A model generated the notes under the pieces. That model was not told the DNA's origin, searched no databases, and saw nothing but the letters and a program-made list of their open reading frames with translations. This document shows, piece by piece, positions 27,505 through 36,666 of a stretch of 64,000 bases of DNA; the first letter of the stretch is position 1, and every line of letters begins with the position of its first letter. A program made the position numbers and the translations under genes. Origin of the DNA: CAVUCE01 sp963739985 (GTDB lineage: Bacteria; Bacteroidota; Ignavibacteria; Ignavibacteriales; Ignavibacteriaceae); contig CAVUCE010000008.1 in NCBI GenBank assembly GCA_963739985.1, positions 186,001 to 250,000 of the forward strand, given 5' to 3'.

Positions 27505-29103
27505 TTACCACAAATACCTAACACCGGCAGTAACATCAAACGGAGTTTGTTTGTAACCAAACCACTCATAATTTGAGTGATTAAGCATGTTATCAAATTT
27601 AAGAGTAAAATAGAAATTAGGCTTAAACATGTATGAAAATTTCATCCCGAGATTTACATTAGAATTAACGGAAATTGTATTGGCCAAATCCGCATAAGAA
27701 CTTGAATTATATTTTAGTCCAATCTCAGCATCCAAACCTATATTATGGAAATTATAACCATAACTAACGGAAGCGAAAGCCTGAGGCGAATATGGCAACA
27801 TCATACTGCTTGTATCTCTTACATCTCTATATTCAACTGTTCCGTAAAGTACACCATACGGCCCGGCGTGGAATAGCAAATTTAAGAACGCTTTTCCACT
27901 TCTAGCTTTAGTTGTTTTAATATCAAATTTTCCGCTTTTAGCGGAAGAAGCAAAATACGGAAGTTCATCGCTAGAAAAGAATTTAAAACCTCCGTCAACT
28001 TCCACATAAGTCAAGTATTCATATTTTATTGTAATACCGAAGTTTGAATTTTCACTTACAAACAGATTAGTGAAATCTGCTGTGTTGAAATAATCATTTT
28101 TCATTAAAAATTTACCCGCGGTATAAAACTCAGCTTTTGGTGAATATTCAGCGAACATAGAGACACCTTTATCAACTTTAAAACTTATAGACGCCATTGG
28201 ACTTAGAAAATCCTGGCTGTCAGATTTAGCATAATTAAAACCGAATTTGGCTTTAACAGCGTCACCAATATTCATTCCAATTGTCGGGCTTAGAGCAATG
28301 TAACTGAATGAACTTTTAGGAAAGATATCGTTCGTCAAATTTTGTCTTTTGTAATTTACTCCAAGTCCGACTTGCAACGTTGTTAAGTTTAACTTTGCAT
28401 AAGCATCAAGATTCAACAAATTTTCTTTAAATGTTTCTTCCTGAATTGACATTAAATTATCTTTTGCCCTTATTCCGAAATTAAAAGCTTCATTTAAATT
28501 ATTTAGAACTTCAATACTTCCCGAGCCGAGCATTTTAGTTCTCTTTGTATCCGGAGTTTGAGAAGCAAATAATTTATAAGCAGTTAAACCATAATCTCCG
28601 TGCAATTTTAATTGAGTTCCCGGTAGAAAAGAAGCATCATTATCTACAAAATATGCCAGATTTGCTTTTCCATTCATTCCATATCTATCAGTATTTTTAT
28701 CGTATGCTCTCTGGTAAATTCCACCCGCTTCTAAATTGTAGATGCCTTGCTCAATCGGACCTTCATAAAATAATTGCGCTTCGGGTAATTTGTACAAGCC
28801 AGCACCAAAATTAAAAGCACCGTTTTTATAGTTCAGACTATCAAAAAGATTGATTGAATGTTTTAAAGGATTCTCTAACTCTTTTATTGGTAATTCCTCA
28901 GGTGAAAAAGCGGGCTTTATAAATTGTTCCGACAGTGTTGAGACATAACCTGGATTAATCTTTTTCGAGTTCTGAACTGAGATAACATCTTTCCCGGTTA
29001 TAACAAAATCAGGTAATTCAACATTCGGATTTTTCTTTTGATCTTGCTGGGAGAATACTGAAATCGAAATCAAAAATATTATTAAGCTTAATTTTTTAAT
29101 CAT
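27505..29103 (-). CDS. outer-membrane beta-barrel protein
   Basis: A 532-residue exported protein (signal peptide ending V-F-S-Q) whose body is a series of amphipathic beta strands with an aromatic-rich end (FDVTAGVRYLW), as in outer-membrane barrels. Soon after the signal is E-L-P-D-F-V-I-T-G-K-D-V, which resembles the TonB-box/V-V-T-G region of TonB-dependent receptors, but I see no plug domain. It overlaps the TPR gene by four bases and precedes the HU-SPOR/Ton genes, suggesting a joint envelope function. Confidence 0.72.
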   Translation of the reverse strand: MIKKLSLIIFLISISVFSQQDQKKNPNVELPDFVITGKDVISVQNSKKINPGYVSTLSEQFIKPAFSPEELPIKELENPLKHSINLFDSLNYKNGAFNFGAGLYKLPEAQLFYEGPIEQGIYNLEAGGIYQRAYDKNTDRYGMNGKANLAYFVDNDASFLPGTQLKLHGDYGLTAYKLFASQTPDTKRTKMLGSGSIEVLNNLNEAFNFGIRAKDNLMSIQEETFKENLLNLDAYAKLNLTTLQVGLGVNYKRQNLTNDIFPKSSFSYIALSPTIGMNIGDAVKAKFGFNYAKSDSQDFLSPMASISFKVDKGVSMFAEYSPKAEFYTAGKFLMKNDYFNTADFTNLFVSENSNFGITIKYEYLTYVEVDGGFKFFSSDELPYFASSAKSGKFDIKTTKARSGKAFLNLLFHAGPYGVLYGTVEYRDVRDTSSMMLPYSPQAFASVSYGYNFHNIGLDAEIGLKYNSSSYADLANTISVNSNVNLGMKFSYMFKPNFYFTLKFDNMLNHSNYEWFGYKQTPFDVTAGVRYLW

Positions 29104-32075
29104 TTTAAATCCCTAAGTTTTTTTCTGGCTTCTTCACCAAACGCGTCGTTACGATGTTTTGCGTACACTTCACGGTACATCTGCTTTGCTTTTGCCGGAT
29201 CTTTTAACTTCACATAACTATCTCCCATTAAGAGATATGATTTTATTAACCATTCTTCATACCCGGAAAAGATAGTTCTGATTCTCACTAAAGCTGTAAT
29301 TGCGTCGGTGTAATTTCCTTCTTCAAATAAAGAAAGTCCCATATAATATTGAGCTTTTGCACCAATATCGTCTGTTCGTGTATCGGCTAAATTCTTAAAA
29401 TAGAATTCTGCATTTACATATCTTTTTGCAACATACTCAATTAGTCCAAGTTCGAATTTGGATTTTGCGGCAAAAACATTATCCGGATAAGTTTGAATAA
29501 TTTGATTGTAAACATCACCGGCAGATTCAGTATCATTATTATTAACCAAAGTAGATGCTTTGTTGAAGAGAATTTCCGGTATTCTTGAATTTTTACCAAG
29601 TATATCAATTGCTTGGTTATAAACACCTAACGCAGCTGAATAATTTTTTTGTTCATTGTATATATTACCCATTTCGAGCGCAGCATCTGCCGCAACCTGA
29701 GATTTAGGATACGATTTAACTACGCGATCAAAATTAAATAATGCTTCTTGATTTTGTTTAAGATTCTCATTGCTTTTTCCCACCCAATAATAAGCATCCG
29801 GAATAAGTTTGCTGTTTGGATAATTTGCGATAAACTCTTTATAACTAACAGATGCTTTATCATACTCGTGCAAACTATAATAAATATCGCCCTCTTTATA
29901 GAAAATCTGGTCTGAGAAACTTAAACCCGGATTTTGTCGAACAAATTGATCGATGAACGTAATAGCTTTTTCCGGTTTTCCCATTGCTTGATAACTATAT
30001 TGAATGCCGTTGATTGCATCGTAAACGTGTGGCGAAGTTGGATAATAAGCCATAACTTTTTGGTAATTAACGATTGCAGAATCGTATTTACCAAGATTAA
30101 AGTATGAATCACCAATTGAATAATAAATATTCGGTGCGATTGAAGAATTTGGATATTTGGTCAAAGTATTATTGTAATCAATGATTGCTTCAGAAAAATT
30201 GTTTTGCTGAAACGCAATCCAACCAACTAAATATGAGGATTTATCAGAGTATTCAGAACCCGGAAATTTATTTTGAAGAGCCAAAAACTCATTTGTTGCT
30301 TCTTGCATTTTACCTGCTTTAAATAAAGCTTGTCCGTATTGATAGTAGGCATCGGGAGAATCAAAATTTGCTTTCCCATTTTTGAACATTTTTTGATAAA
30401 CTTTACTTGCTTCATTAAAATTTTTACTTGCATAATAACTATCAGCTAATCTAAATTCCGCATCTACTGTTCTTTCACCATTTGGAAATTTTTTAACAAA
30501 ACCGGAAAATTGGCGTGATGCCGAATCATATTCCTTTAAATTAAAATAACAGTATGCTTTTCCATATAGTGCAAACTCACCAACTTCAGGATCATCAAAA
30601 TTTATTTGATCATACTTAGTAAGTGCGTCCTTATAATTTCCCGTATCAAACAAAGATTCGGCTAAATAAAAGTTAACTTTATCTTTTTCAAAATTTGGAT
30701 TTCTAAAATTTAGATCCGAAAGAGTTTGAATTGCATCGTTATAGTTTCCCAGAAAATACTGTGAGACACCAAGTCCCAACGAAGCTCTATTTTGCAAATC
30801 ATCAGGTAAATTTTTGAATGCTAAAGCGGAATTAAAATCTTTTTTTGCTTCTTGATACTGCTTTCCTTCCAATGATATTTCACCAAGCATATTATATGCT
30901 TTTGATTTAATTGCGTTTTCATTAGAGCTTAAGGAAGTCTTTAAATAATTTTCAGCGATTTTATAATTTTTATTATTAAAGTACATCACACCCATTTGGT
31001 ATGTAACCCCGCCTATCATATCATCGGTTGGATACTTTACCATAAATTGCCTATACAGCCTGAAGGCTTCATTTTCATTACCGGAATATCTTTTTGATTC
31101 CGCTTTCCAATAGAAGGATTTGACCGCTAAACTATCGTTTCCATCGGACAAATTATCAAATAATCTATAAGCATCATTATATTTTTTTTGCTGAAAATAT
31201 GTCCAAGCCAAACCGTATTTAACATTTCGAATTACATCGCTAGTTGGATATTGCTGCATTATAGCTAAATATGTTTTTTCCGCATTTTTGTAATCCTGGA
31301 TTCGGTAATAGGAATTTGCAAGCAGATATAAACTCTGTGCATATAAACCGGGCGGAAGATCAGTCAAATTTGGATTGTTGAGTTCGAGTATTGAAGAGTT
31401 ATAGTCTTTTAATTTGAAATAACAAATTCCTATTCTAATTTGAGCTGAAGAAAACAATTTACTGTCTCTGTGATACGATAAAATTTCATCATAATATTTA
31501 GCGGCGCTTTCATAATCTCCCATCTTCTCAAAAATTGTAGCAAGGGAATAAATCGAATAATCAATATATTTGTTTTTTTCCCTTTTGGATATCGCATCTT
31601 TTAAAAATTCAATCGCATCTTCAGTTTTATTTTCTTTTTGATAAGCTTCCCCTATCCAATAAAGCGCTGAACCAATGTGATCGCTTTCAGGATAATCACT
31701 AAGCAACTTTTTTAGATTTTTGCGACAAAGCTCATACTTCCCTTCAGTATAATATATCTCACCAAGTTTATATAATGCATTGACTCTAAAGTTAGACCAC
31801 AAAAAATTATTAACTAAAAATTCATATCCTTCAACAGCAGCGTCTTTTTCACCTAATTTAAGTAGAGATTCTGCAGCGTAAAATTTTGCAGTAGCGTACA
31901 ATTCATCATAAACTGTGGTTACACTAAAAAAATCATTAAATAATGAATTGGCTCTTGCGTATTCACCATCATTAAATGCGTTCATTGCTTTGGTGTATTT
32001 GTCTGCTGTTGATTGAGCGAAAACATTAATTGCTAATAAAGATAAAAGGACAACAAAAATTTTAATATTTTTCAT
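29100..32075 (-). CDS. large exported tetratricopeptide-repeat protein
   Basis: A 991-residue protein with a signal peptide (MKNIKIFVVLLSLLAINVFAQ) and more than twenty TPR-type units through the whole length, many with the YbgF/BamD-like pattern F-x2-F-x3-Y-P-x-S/D (for example K-K-F-P-N-G-E-R-T and S-Y-P-K-S-Q-V-A). YbgF/CpoB-type TPR proteins accompany Tol-Pal systems, which fits the downstream ExbB/ExbD/TonB genes. Probably periplasmic scaffolding. It starts 7 bases after the DUF92 stop. Confidence 0.85.
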   Translation of the reverse strand: MKNIKIFVVLLSLLAINVFAQSTADKYTKAMNAFNDGEYARANSLFNDFFSVTTVYDELYATAKFYAAESLLKLGEKDAAVEGYEFLVNNFLWSNFRVNALYKLGEIYYTEGKYELCRKNLKKLLSDYPESDHIGSALYWIGEAYQKENKTEDAIEFLKDAISKREKNKYIDYSIYSLATIFEKMGDYESAAKYYDEILSYHRDSKLFSSAQIRIGICYFKLKDYNSSILELNNPNLTDLPPGLYAQSLYLLANSYYRIQDYKNAEKTYLAIMQQYPTSDVIRNVKYGLAWTYFQQKKYNDAYRLFDNLSDGNDSLAVKSFYWKAESKRYSGNENEAFRLYRQFMVKYPTDDMIGGVTYQMGVMYFNNKNYKIAENYLKTSLSSNENAIKSKAYNMLGEISLEGKQYQEAKKDFNSALAFKNLPDDLQNRASLGLGVSQYFLGNYNDAIQTLSDLNFRNPNFEKDKVNFYLAESLFDTGNYKDALTKYDQINFDDPEVGEFALYGKAYCYFNLKEYDSASRQFSGFVKKFPNGERTVDAEFRLADSYYASKNFNEASKVYQKMFKNGKANFDSPDAYYQYGQALFKAGKMQEATNEFLALQNKFPGSEYSDKSSYLVGWIAFQQNNFSEAIIDYNNTLTKYPNSSIAPNIYYSIGDSYFNLGKYDSAIVNYQKVMAYYPTSPHVYDAINGIQYSYQAMGKPEKAITFIDQFVRQNPGLSFSDQIFYKEGDIYYSLHEYDKASVSYKEFIANYPNSKLIPDAYYWVGKSNENLKQNQEALFNFDRVVKSYPKSQVAADAALEMGNIYNEQKNYSAALGVYNQAIDILGKNSRIPEILFNKASTLVNNNDTESAGDVYNQIIQTYPDNVFAAKSKFELGLIEYVAKRYVNAEFYFKNLADTRTDDIGAKAQYYMGLSLFEEGNYTDAITALVRIRTIFSGYEEWLIKSYLLMGDSYVKLKDPAKAKQMYREVYAKHRNDAFGEEARKKLRDLK

Positions 32076-32082
32076 TTATACC

Positions 32083-33495
32083 TTAAACGATTTTCAAAAA
32101 TAAAATAATAGAGATACTTCCTGCTGCTGCTGCCATAATATTTACCAAATCATTGTTAAACCATTTATATCCATATTTCAAACTAGTTACTTTTTCGCAG
32201 TGAAGTTTTCTCTCTGTTAGTTTGCCGCAAGATGCACAAACATATTTAGCCTGAAAGCTCGCACCAAGCAGGCTATCAATTAGACTTCCTAAAACACCTG
32301 AGGTAATAACCAAAAAGATAAAAAGGTAAATGTTAATTGAAACCCAATTTAATGATGATATGGCTATCATAAAAGCGCCTAAAATTCCACCAATAATACC
32401 AGGCAAAGAAACTCCGCCGGAAAATCCAGGCTCAACAACTTGAAATCCAATAATATTTAGAGTTTTCTTCTTAAAATATGTTCCGATTTCCGTACTCCAT
32501 GTATCGGAACAAACAGCCGCAAGAGATGCGACGTAAGCATAGTAAAAAATTTCATTCGTGAAAAATTGATTTAGAATAATTATTACTCCTGCCAATCCCC
32601 CGTTGGCTAAAACCTGAAGTGAATCACGTTTATCAGATTTTTCAAAATATCCTTCTACTTCCGAATCTTTATGCTTTCTAACTTTTGAAATCACGCTTGA
32701 AAGGATAAAGAATGTTAATATCGGCAATGTCCACTTCATGCCTCCAAAACCAAATATCAGACTTGCAAGAACAAACGTTGCAGCTTCTCCATCAAGAGTT
32801 AAGAGATTATAGTAACCAGAAAGAAAAGCTACTATAAATGCAAAAAGGACTCCAAGTAAAAAATTATTTAATAAATAATTATTTCCCGTCTTCAAAAATA
32901 AAAATAATAAGATCGCTATGAAAAACGGTATAATTAAAAATTGTAAATTTTCAGAAATAAATATTTTTAGTGCACTATAAAGAATAGAAATTATAATAAA
33001 ACTGTAGAATGTAATTACGCTATATAATCCAAATTGCTTAATTCCCACAAAGAGCAAACTGATGTATAACGCGGACAAAACTATAAAATTTATCAATATA
33101 AATACTAATATTCTGTTAACATTTAAGACTTTATTTTTTTCATTTTTTAGAATTAAATAATTTAAACCGGCAAAAGAAGCTATCAGTTCAGTTATTGAAA
33201 AACTTAAAACTGAGAATCCAACTACAAAAGTTGAATTACGTCCGATAGTCAAAGTTAAAAGTAGAAATGAAAAAGAAATAAAAATTAAAGGAGCGCGGCT
33301 TTTCATTAAATCTTTACCGGGAACTGCGCTGTCAGTAACAGTTATAATAACAGCTAAAAAAAGGAAAAGTACAGCGAATAACATCAAAATGAAATAATTA
33401 TTTTGCAATAAAAAACAGATTGATCCGACAAAAATTCCACTGGTTGTCCCCAAAATTATCGGATTTGTTTCTTTTTTCATTAATAAAATAGTCAA
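32083..33495 (-). CDS. DUF92 family membrane protein with extended N-terminus
   Basis: A 470-residue polytopic membrane protein. The C-terminal half carries the DUF92 signature (C-S-D-T-W-S-T-E-I-G, G-V-S-L-P-G-I-I-G-G, near residues 325-370). The N-terminal half adds about six further hydrophobic segments and resembles a dolichol/phytol kinase or CdsA-like region. DUF92 includes plant phytyl-phosphate kinases, so a lipid kinase role is possible. Near the C-terminus C-A-S-C-G...H-C could bind metal. First gene of the envelope cluster on the minus strand. Confidence 0.82.
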   Translation of the reverse strand: MTILLMKKETNPIILGTTSGIFVGSICFLLQNNYFILMLFAVLFLFLAVIITVTDSAVPGKDLMKSRAPLIFISFSFLLLTLTIGRNSTFVVGFSVLSFSITELIASFAGLNYLILKNEKNKVLNVNRILVFILINFIVLSALYISLLFVGIKQFGLYSVITFYSFIIISILYSALKIFISENLQFLIIPFFIAILLFLFLKTGNNYLLNNFLLGVLFAFIVAFLSGYYNLLTLDGEAATFVLASLIFGFGGMKWTLPILTFFILSSVISKVRKHKDSEVEGYFEKSDKRDSLQVLANGGLAGVIIILNQFFTNEIFYYAYVASLAAVCSDTWSTEIGTYFKKKTLNIIGFQVVEPGFSGGVSLPGIIGGILGAFMIAISSLNWVSINIYLFIFLVITSGVLGSLIDSLLGASFQAKYVCASCGKLTERKLHCEKVTSLKYGYKWFNNDLVNIMAAAAGSISIILFLKIV

Positions 33496-33810
33496 CTCTT
33501 GTGAAATATTTAAGATATAAATAGACTTAAATTCTTTATAATTAAAGATTTTGCAGCAATAATTAGCATAATAAATATCTAGAGTGTTTACTAATTATTA
33601 TAATATTTCCATTTTATTCGACACTTAATATAGTTTTATTGAATTCTTAATGTCAAGTTATTAAATATTATATAAAGAATAATTAAAGTTGACTCTTAAC
33701 GTTCAAAGTAGTATTTATGTCATTAATGTTTGGTAAAAATTGTTTTAAAATGTAAAATAAAATTTCTGTTATCAATTGAACCGAAATTTTTAATAAAATA
33801 AGGAACCGAA
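33496..33810. other. divergent intergenic region, no gene seen
   Basis: About 315 bases of very A+T-rich sequence between two divergent genes, so it should contain both promoters. I see no RNA gene or strong hairpin. The only feature I can name is the AGGAACCGAA just before the plus-strand ATG, a weak ribosome-binding site. Confidence 0.5.
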
Positions 33811-34425
33811 ATGAAAAAACTCACAACGCTTTTTGCTTCATTGGTAATTGTTTCATTTTTAAGTTTTAATGCATTTGCGCAAGGAGTTAATATTGGTATC
33901 GGTGGTGGATTAACACAAATTACAGGTCCTGCCAGCTATACTAATAAAATTAGTGAAGGCGGATTTGGTTTTACTTCCGCTTATAATCTAGGAATAAAAG
34001 CAAAAATCAACATACCTCTTTCTCCAATAACTCCTATAGGATACTTTAGTTATACTTTTTTACGAAACTCTGAAAGTTTAACGGCAGGAGAAGTAAAATA
34101 TTCTGAGAATATTATTTCTGTTGGTGTTGGTGGTGAACTTTCTATACTTCCAATCCCCGGACCTTTAAGCCCTTATATTTGTCTTGATGTTGCATATAAT
34201 AAATTTGGAGATGTCGATCGAGAAGCTCCTCTATTATACGGTGGTAATAAAACAATAACAGGAGTCTCAAGATATGGCTTAGATTTGGGAGTAGGAACAC
34301 AGGTAAATCTTTTAGTTTTAAAATTAGACGCTAGTTTAAAGTATCATCTTTATAATTTGTTTGGAAAAGAAAGCGGCGAGGAAAATGTAACCGGTCTTAC
34401 ATTAGATGTTTATTTGATGCTTTAG
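33811..34425 (+). CDS. small outer-membrane beta-barrel protein
   Basis: A 204-residue exported protein with a signal peptide (MKKLTTLFASLVIVSFLSFN, then A-F-A-Q), then alternating-strand, glycine-rich sequence ending in aromatic/hydrophobic LDVYLML, as in eight-stranded OmpW/OmpX-type barrels. No specific family is recognised. Single gene, read toward a convergent neighbour with a hairpin between the two. Confidence 0.72.
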   Translation: MKKLTTLFASLVIVSFLSFNAFAQGVNIGIGGGLTQITGPASYTNKISEGGFGFTSAYNLGIKAKINIPLSPITPIGYFSYTFLRNSESLTAGEVKYSENIISVGVGGELSILPIPGPLSPYICLDVAYNKFGDVDREAPLLYGGNKTITGVSRYGLDLGVGTQVNLLVLKLDASLKYHLYNLFGKESGEENVTGLTLDVYLML

Positions 34426-34442
34426 TCATAACTCATAGGAAT

Positions 34443-34486
34443 GTCTCAAAAGCAGTTTTAATTGAACATTAAATTGTTTTTGAGAC
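34443..34486. terminator. hairpin at a convergent gene end
   Basis: GTCTCAAAA and TTTTGAGAC form a nine-base stem with a further A/T-rich inner pairing. It lies 17 bases after the plus-strand stop and overlaps the last codons of the minus-strand gene, so it may terminate the plus-strand transcript. Confidence 0.5.
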
Positions 34487-35110
34487 TTCCCCATTATTAT
34501 TCTTCATATATTTATCTAAAACTTTTACCCCTAATTTAACTATGCCTGATTTATCAAAATAATTTAAACAATTGATTACATCGTAAACTTCCTGATATTT
34601 AGCTTTTTGCTTAAATGCTCCAATAATATGTGAATAAAGCTGAACTTCGAATTTCAAAGCTGTTAATTGAGCAATAATGCAAAGCTCTCTTTCTTTTAAT
34701 GATAATCCAATTCTGCTTAATACTTTTCCGTAACCCTCAATAATCAACCATTTAGATAACTCGGGTGAAAACTTTTCTACATTTCCTAAAAGCTTAGATT
34801 GGTTTCTACCATAAATTTTTTGATTTGTCTTTATCCCGGTATCATAATAATTTTTATAAGAATCTAAAATTTTAGCGGATTTAGGAATCGTAAAATATTC
34901 GCCGTAAATTTTTAGTGATATGAGAGCTGATGGAAATCCTGCAAATAAATATGTTTGAAGTAATGCTTCATATATCTTTTTAGCTTTAATTTTTTTTGAT
35001 TTTGCCAAACTTAGCAAATCACGTAATTTTTTCTCATTCCTTAAAACAGCTGCAGCTGAAATAAGTGGAGGTAACAAGAAGTCTTCCAATTCATTAAAAT
35101 TTGAGTACAA
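34469..35110 (-). CDS. carboxymuconolactone decarboxylase-like (AhpD fold) protein
   Basis: Helical protein of about 213 residues. The segment L-S-L-K-E-R-E-L-C-I-I-A-Q-L-T-A-L-K-F near residue 140 and L-Y-S-H-I-I-G-A-F-K match the CMD/AhpD fold. The usual C-x-x-C redox pair of AhpD is absent, so peroxidase-reductase activity is not expected. The frame is open to a TTG at 35131, but that lies in the T-run of an upstream terminator. A second TTG at 35110 has GGGAG nine bases before it and is preferred. Confidence 0.72.
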   Translation of the reverse strand: MYSNFNELEDFLLPPLISAAAVLRNEKKLRDLLSLAKSKKIKAKKIYEALLQTYLFAGFPSALISLKIYGEYFTIPKSAKILDSYKNYYDTGIKTNQKIYGRNQSKLLGNVEKFSPELSKWLIIEGYGKVLSRIGLSLKERELCIIAQLTALKFEVQLYSHIIGAFKQKAKYQEVYDVINCLNYFDKSGIVKLGVKVLDKYMKNNNGEVSKTI

Positions 35111-35133
35111 TTTCTTAATCTCCCAAAACAAAA

Positions 35134-35154
35134 AACCCTCGCAAAACGAGGGTT
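35134..35154 (-). terminator. intrinsic terminator after the TPR gene
   Basis: On the minus strand AACCCTCG-TTTTG-CGAGGGTT is followed by TTTTGTTTT. It stands 30 bases after the stop of the TPR gene at 35184. Confidence 0.88.
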
Positions 35155-35183
35155 AAATAAAAGATTATTTTATGAAATAAAGT

Positions 35184-35948
35184 TTACTTCAAAGCTGTTA
35201 ATTCATATTCGGCAACTTTTTTATAAGTCGGATCGCTTTTAGCTTGATCAAACATATTTTTTGCTTTTGCAACATCGCCTTTTTTCTTGTAAGCAACTCC
35301 CATATAATAATAGGGACCACCTTTACCAATAGTTTTTCTGTTCTTCAAAGCTGCTTCAGCAGCGTTTATAGCTTTATCATTTTCTCCAGTTTCAGAGTAA
35401 ATTTTTGCTAATGATAAGTAGGCAGCATCATAAGGATAACTTGCAACTGCTTTTTCCAGGTAATCTATTGCTTTCTTCGGACTTCCGTCTGTAGAAGCAT
35501 TATCGCCCAATTTTGTATAAGCTAGGGCAATATTCTGAGAAATTTTTGCTTTCAATCCCTCATTTTTAACCATGCTGACAACTTTTTCAAAATTCTCTGC
35601 AGCCTTTGCATATTGTCCTTGTATGAAAAATATACCGCCTAAAGCGTTATAAGCCGAAGCAAAATCTGGTTTGACTTTAAGACAAGCTTCAAACGCATCC
35701 TTTGCTTGGTCAATTTGTCCGGAACCTTTTAGCGCTACACCTTTTTGATAATAAATTCTATAATCTTGGTCAATTTTAAGAGCTTGATCATAATTATCTA
35801 TTGCACCTTGATATTTACCTTCTTTTAACATTTTGTTGCCATCGTTATATAACTTAGCAGCATCAGGTTTCATATCTTGCGCCAATAAAGCGCCGGCAAA
35901 AAAGAATAGAAGCAGTAGGCAATAAGATACACTTGACCTAATTTTCAT
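35184..35948 (-). CDS. exported tetratricopeptide-repeat protein
   Basis: A 254-residue periplasmic or secreted TPR protein. A signal peptide (L-L-L-F-F-F-A-G-A-L-L-A-Q) is followed by five or six canonical TPR units starting near residue 28 (AAKLYNDGNKMLKEGKYQGA) and running to the end (A-K-N-M-F-D-Q-A-K-S). No catalytic motif. It stands alone between tRNA-Leu and a strong terminator. Confidence 0.87.
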   Translation of the reverse strand: MKIRSSVSYCLLLLFFFAGALLAQDMKPDAAKLYNDGNKMLKEGKYQGAIDNYDQALKIDQDYRIYYQKGVALKGSGQIDQAKDAFEACLKVKPDFASAYNALGGIFFIQGQYAKAAENFEKVVSMVKNEGLKAKISQNIALAYTKLGDNASTDGSPKKAIDYLEKAVASYPYDAAYLSLAKIYSETGENDKAINAAEAALKNRKTIGKGGPYYYMGVAYKKKGDVAKAKNMFDQAKSDPTYKKVAEYELTALK

Positions 35949-35987
35949 GAGTATCTTCCTTTATATTTATGGTTGTATAATTAAAAA

Positions 35988-36074
35988 TGGTGCGGAAGAC
36001 GGGACTTGAACCCGTACACCAATTAAGGCACTACCCCCTCAAGATAGCGTGTATACCAATTTCACCACTTCCGC
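35988..36074 (-). tRNA. tRNA-Leu (GAG)
   Basis: Class II tRNA of 87 bases including an encoded 3' CCA. The acceptor is GCGGAAG/CTTCCGC, the anticodon stem CTATC/GGTAG encloses loop TTGAGGG (anticodon GAG), a long variable arm follows, and the T arm is ACGGG-TTCAAGT-CCCGT. The other two tRNAs here do not encode CCA. Confidence 0.95.
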
Positions 36075-36168
36075 ATAAATAATGGCGAAAAATATAGTTG
36101 TTACACTAGAAAATCAACCCCAAAACCGAACTTTATACATATTTAATGATACAAAGTTCCAAAATTTT

Positions 36169-36666
36169 CTATTTTTTTTCGTCTCTAAATTTGAAGCGGT
36201 CTTTGAATAACAGATTTCTGATTTCTTCCCGGAACTTACGTTCGAAAACCAAGTATTTACATATTTGATCGTAACTTAGAATATCTGATACTGATTGAAT
36301 AAATTCTGATCTAGATTTTCCGATTTTCGACTGGATATCTAAATATTGATCTACTAACTTTTTGAGTTCCGGTGAGTTTGAGGTAGCATCCTGCCCAATT
36401 TCTTTTTCCATTTGATGCAGAACGTCCGCAGCAGATTCATTAAGTTGCTTAACTTTTGCTTGATATTGGTCACGTCTGGAAAAGAACTTTAACATTGTAG
36501 GTTCGTCAAGTTTTAACGCTTCTAAAAGTTTAATTTTTTCCAGCTCTTCAATTTTGGCTCTCGCGTCTCCCTTGTCTCCGGGTCCGCGATGATGACGCAT
36601 TTGCTGCGCGTTTGCCGAATAACTTGCAAATAGAATAAATACGATAAAATAAATTACTTTTTTCAT
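36169..36666 (-). CDS. Spy/CpxP-like periplasmic protein
   Basis: A 165-residue exported helical protein: signal peptide (ending Y-S-A-N-A-Q), a His-rich segment M-R-H-H-R-G-P-G, then long charged helices containing L-x-E-x2-M-L-K-F-F-S-R-R-D-Q-Y. This resembles Spy/CpxP-type or periplasmic metal-sensor-like proteins. It starts one base after the anti-sigma gene stops, so it belongs to the sigma/anti-sigma transcription unit and is probably part of that envelope-stress response. Confidence 0.75.
   Translation of the reverse strand: MKKVIYFIVFILFASYSANAQQMRHHRGPGDKGDARAKIEELEKIKLLEALKLDEPTMLKFFSRRDQYQAKVKQLNESAADVLHQMEKEIGQDATSNSPELKKLVDQYLDIQSKIGKSRSEFIQSVSDILSYDQICKYLVFERKFREEIRNLLFKDRFKFRDEKK

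Noticed and set aside
33496..33810. Riboswitch or small RNA in the DUF92/barrel divergent region
   Set aside because: No conserved stem or known motif could be made out in the A+T-rich sequence.
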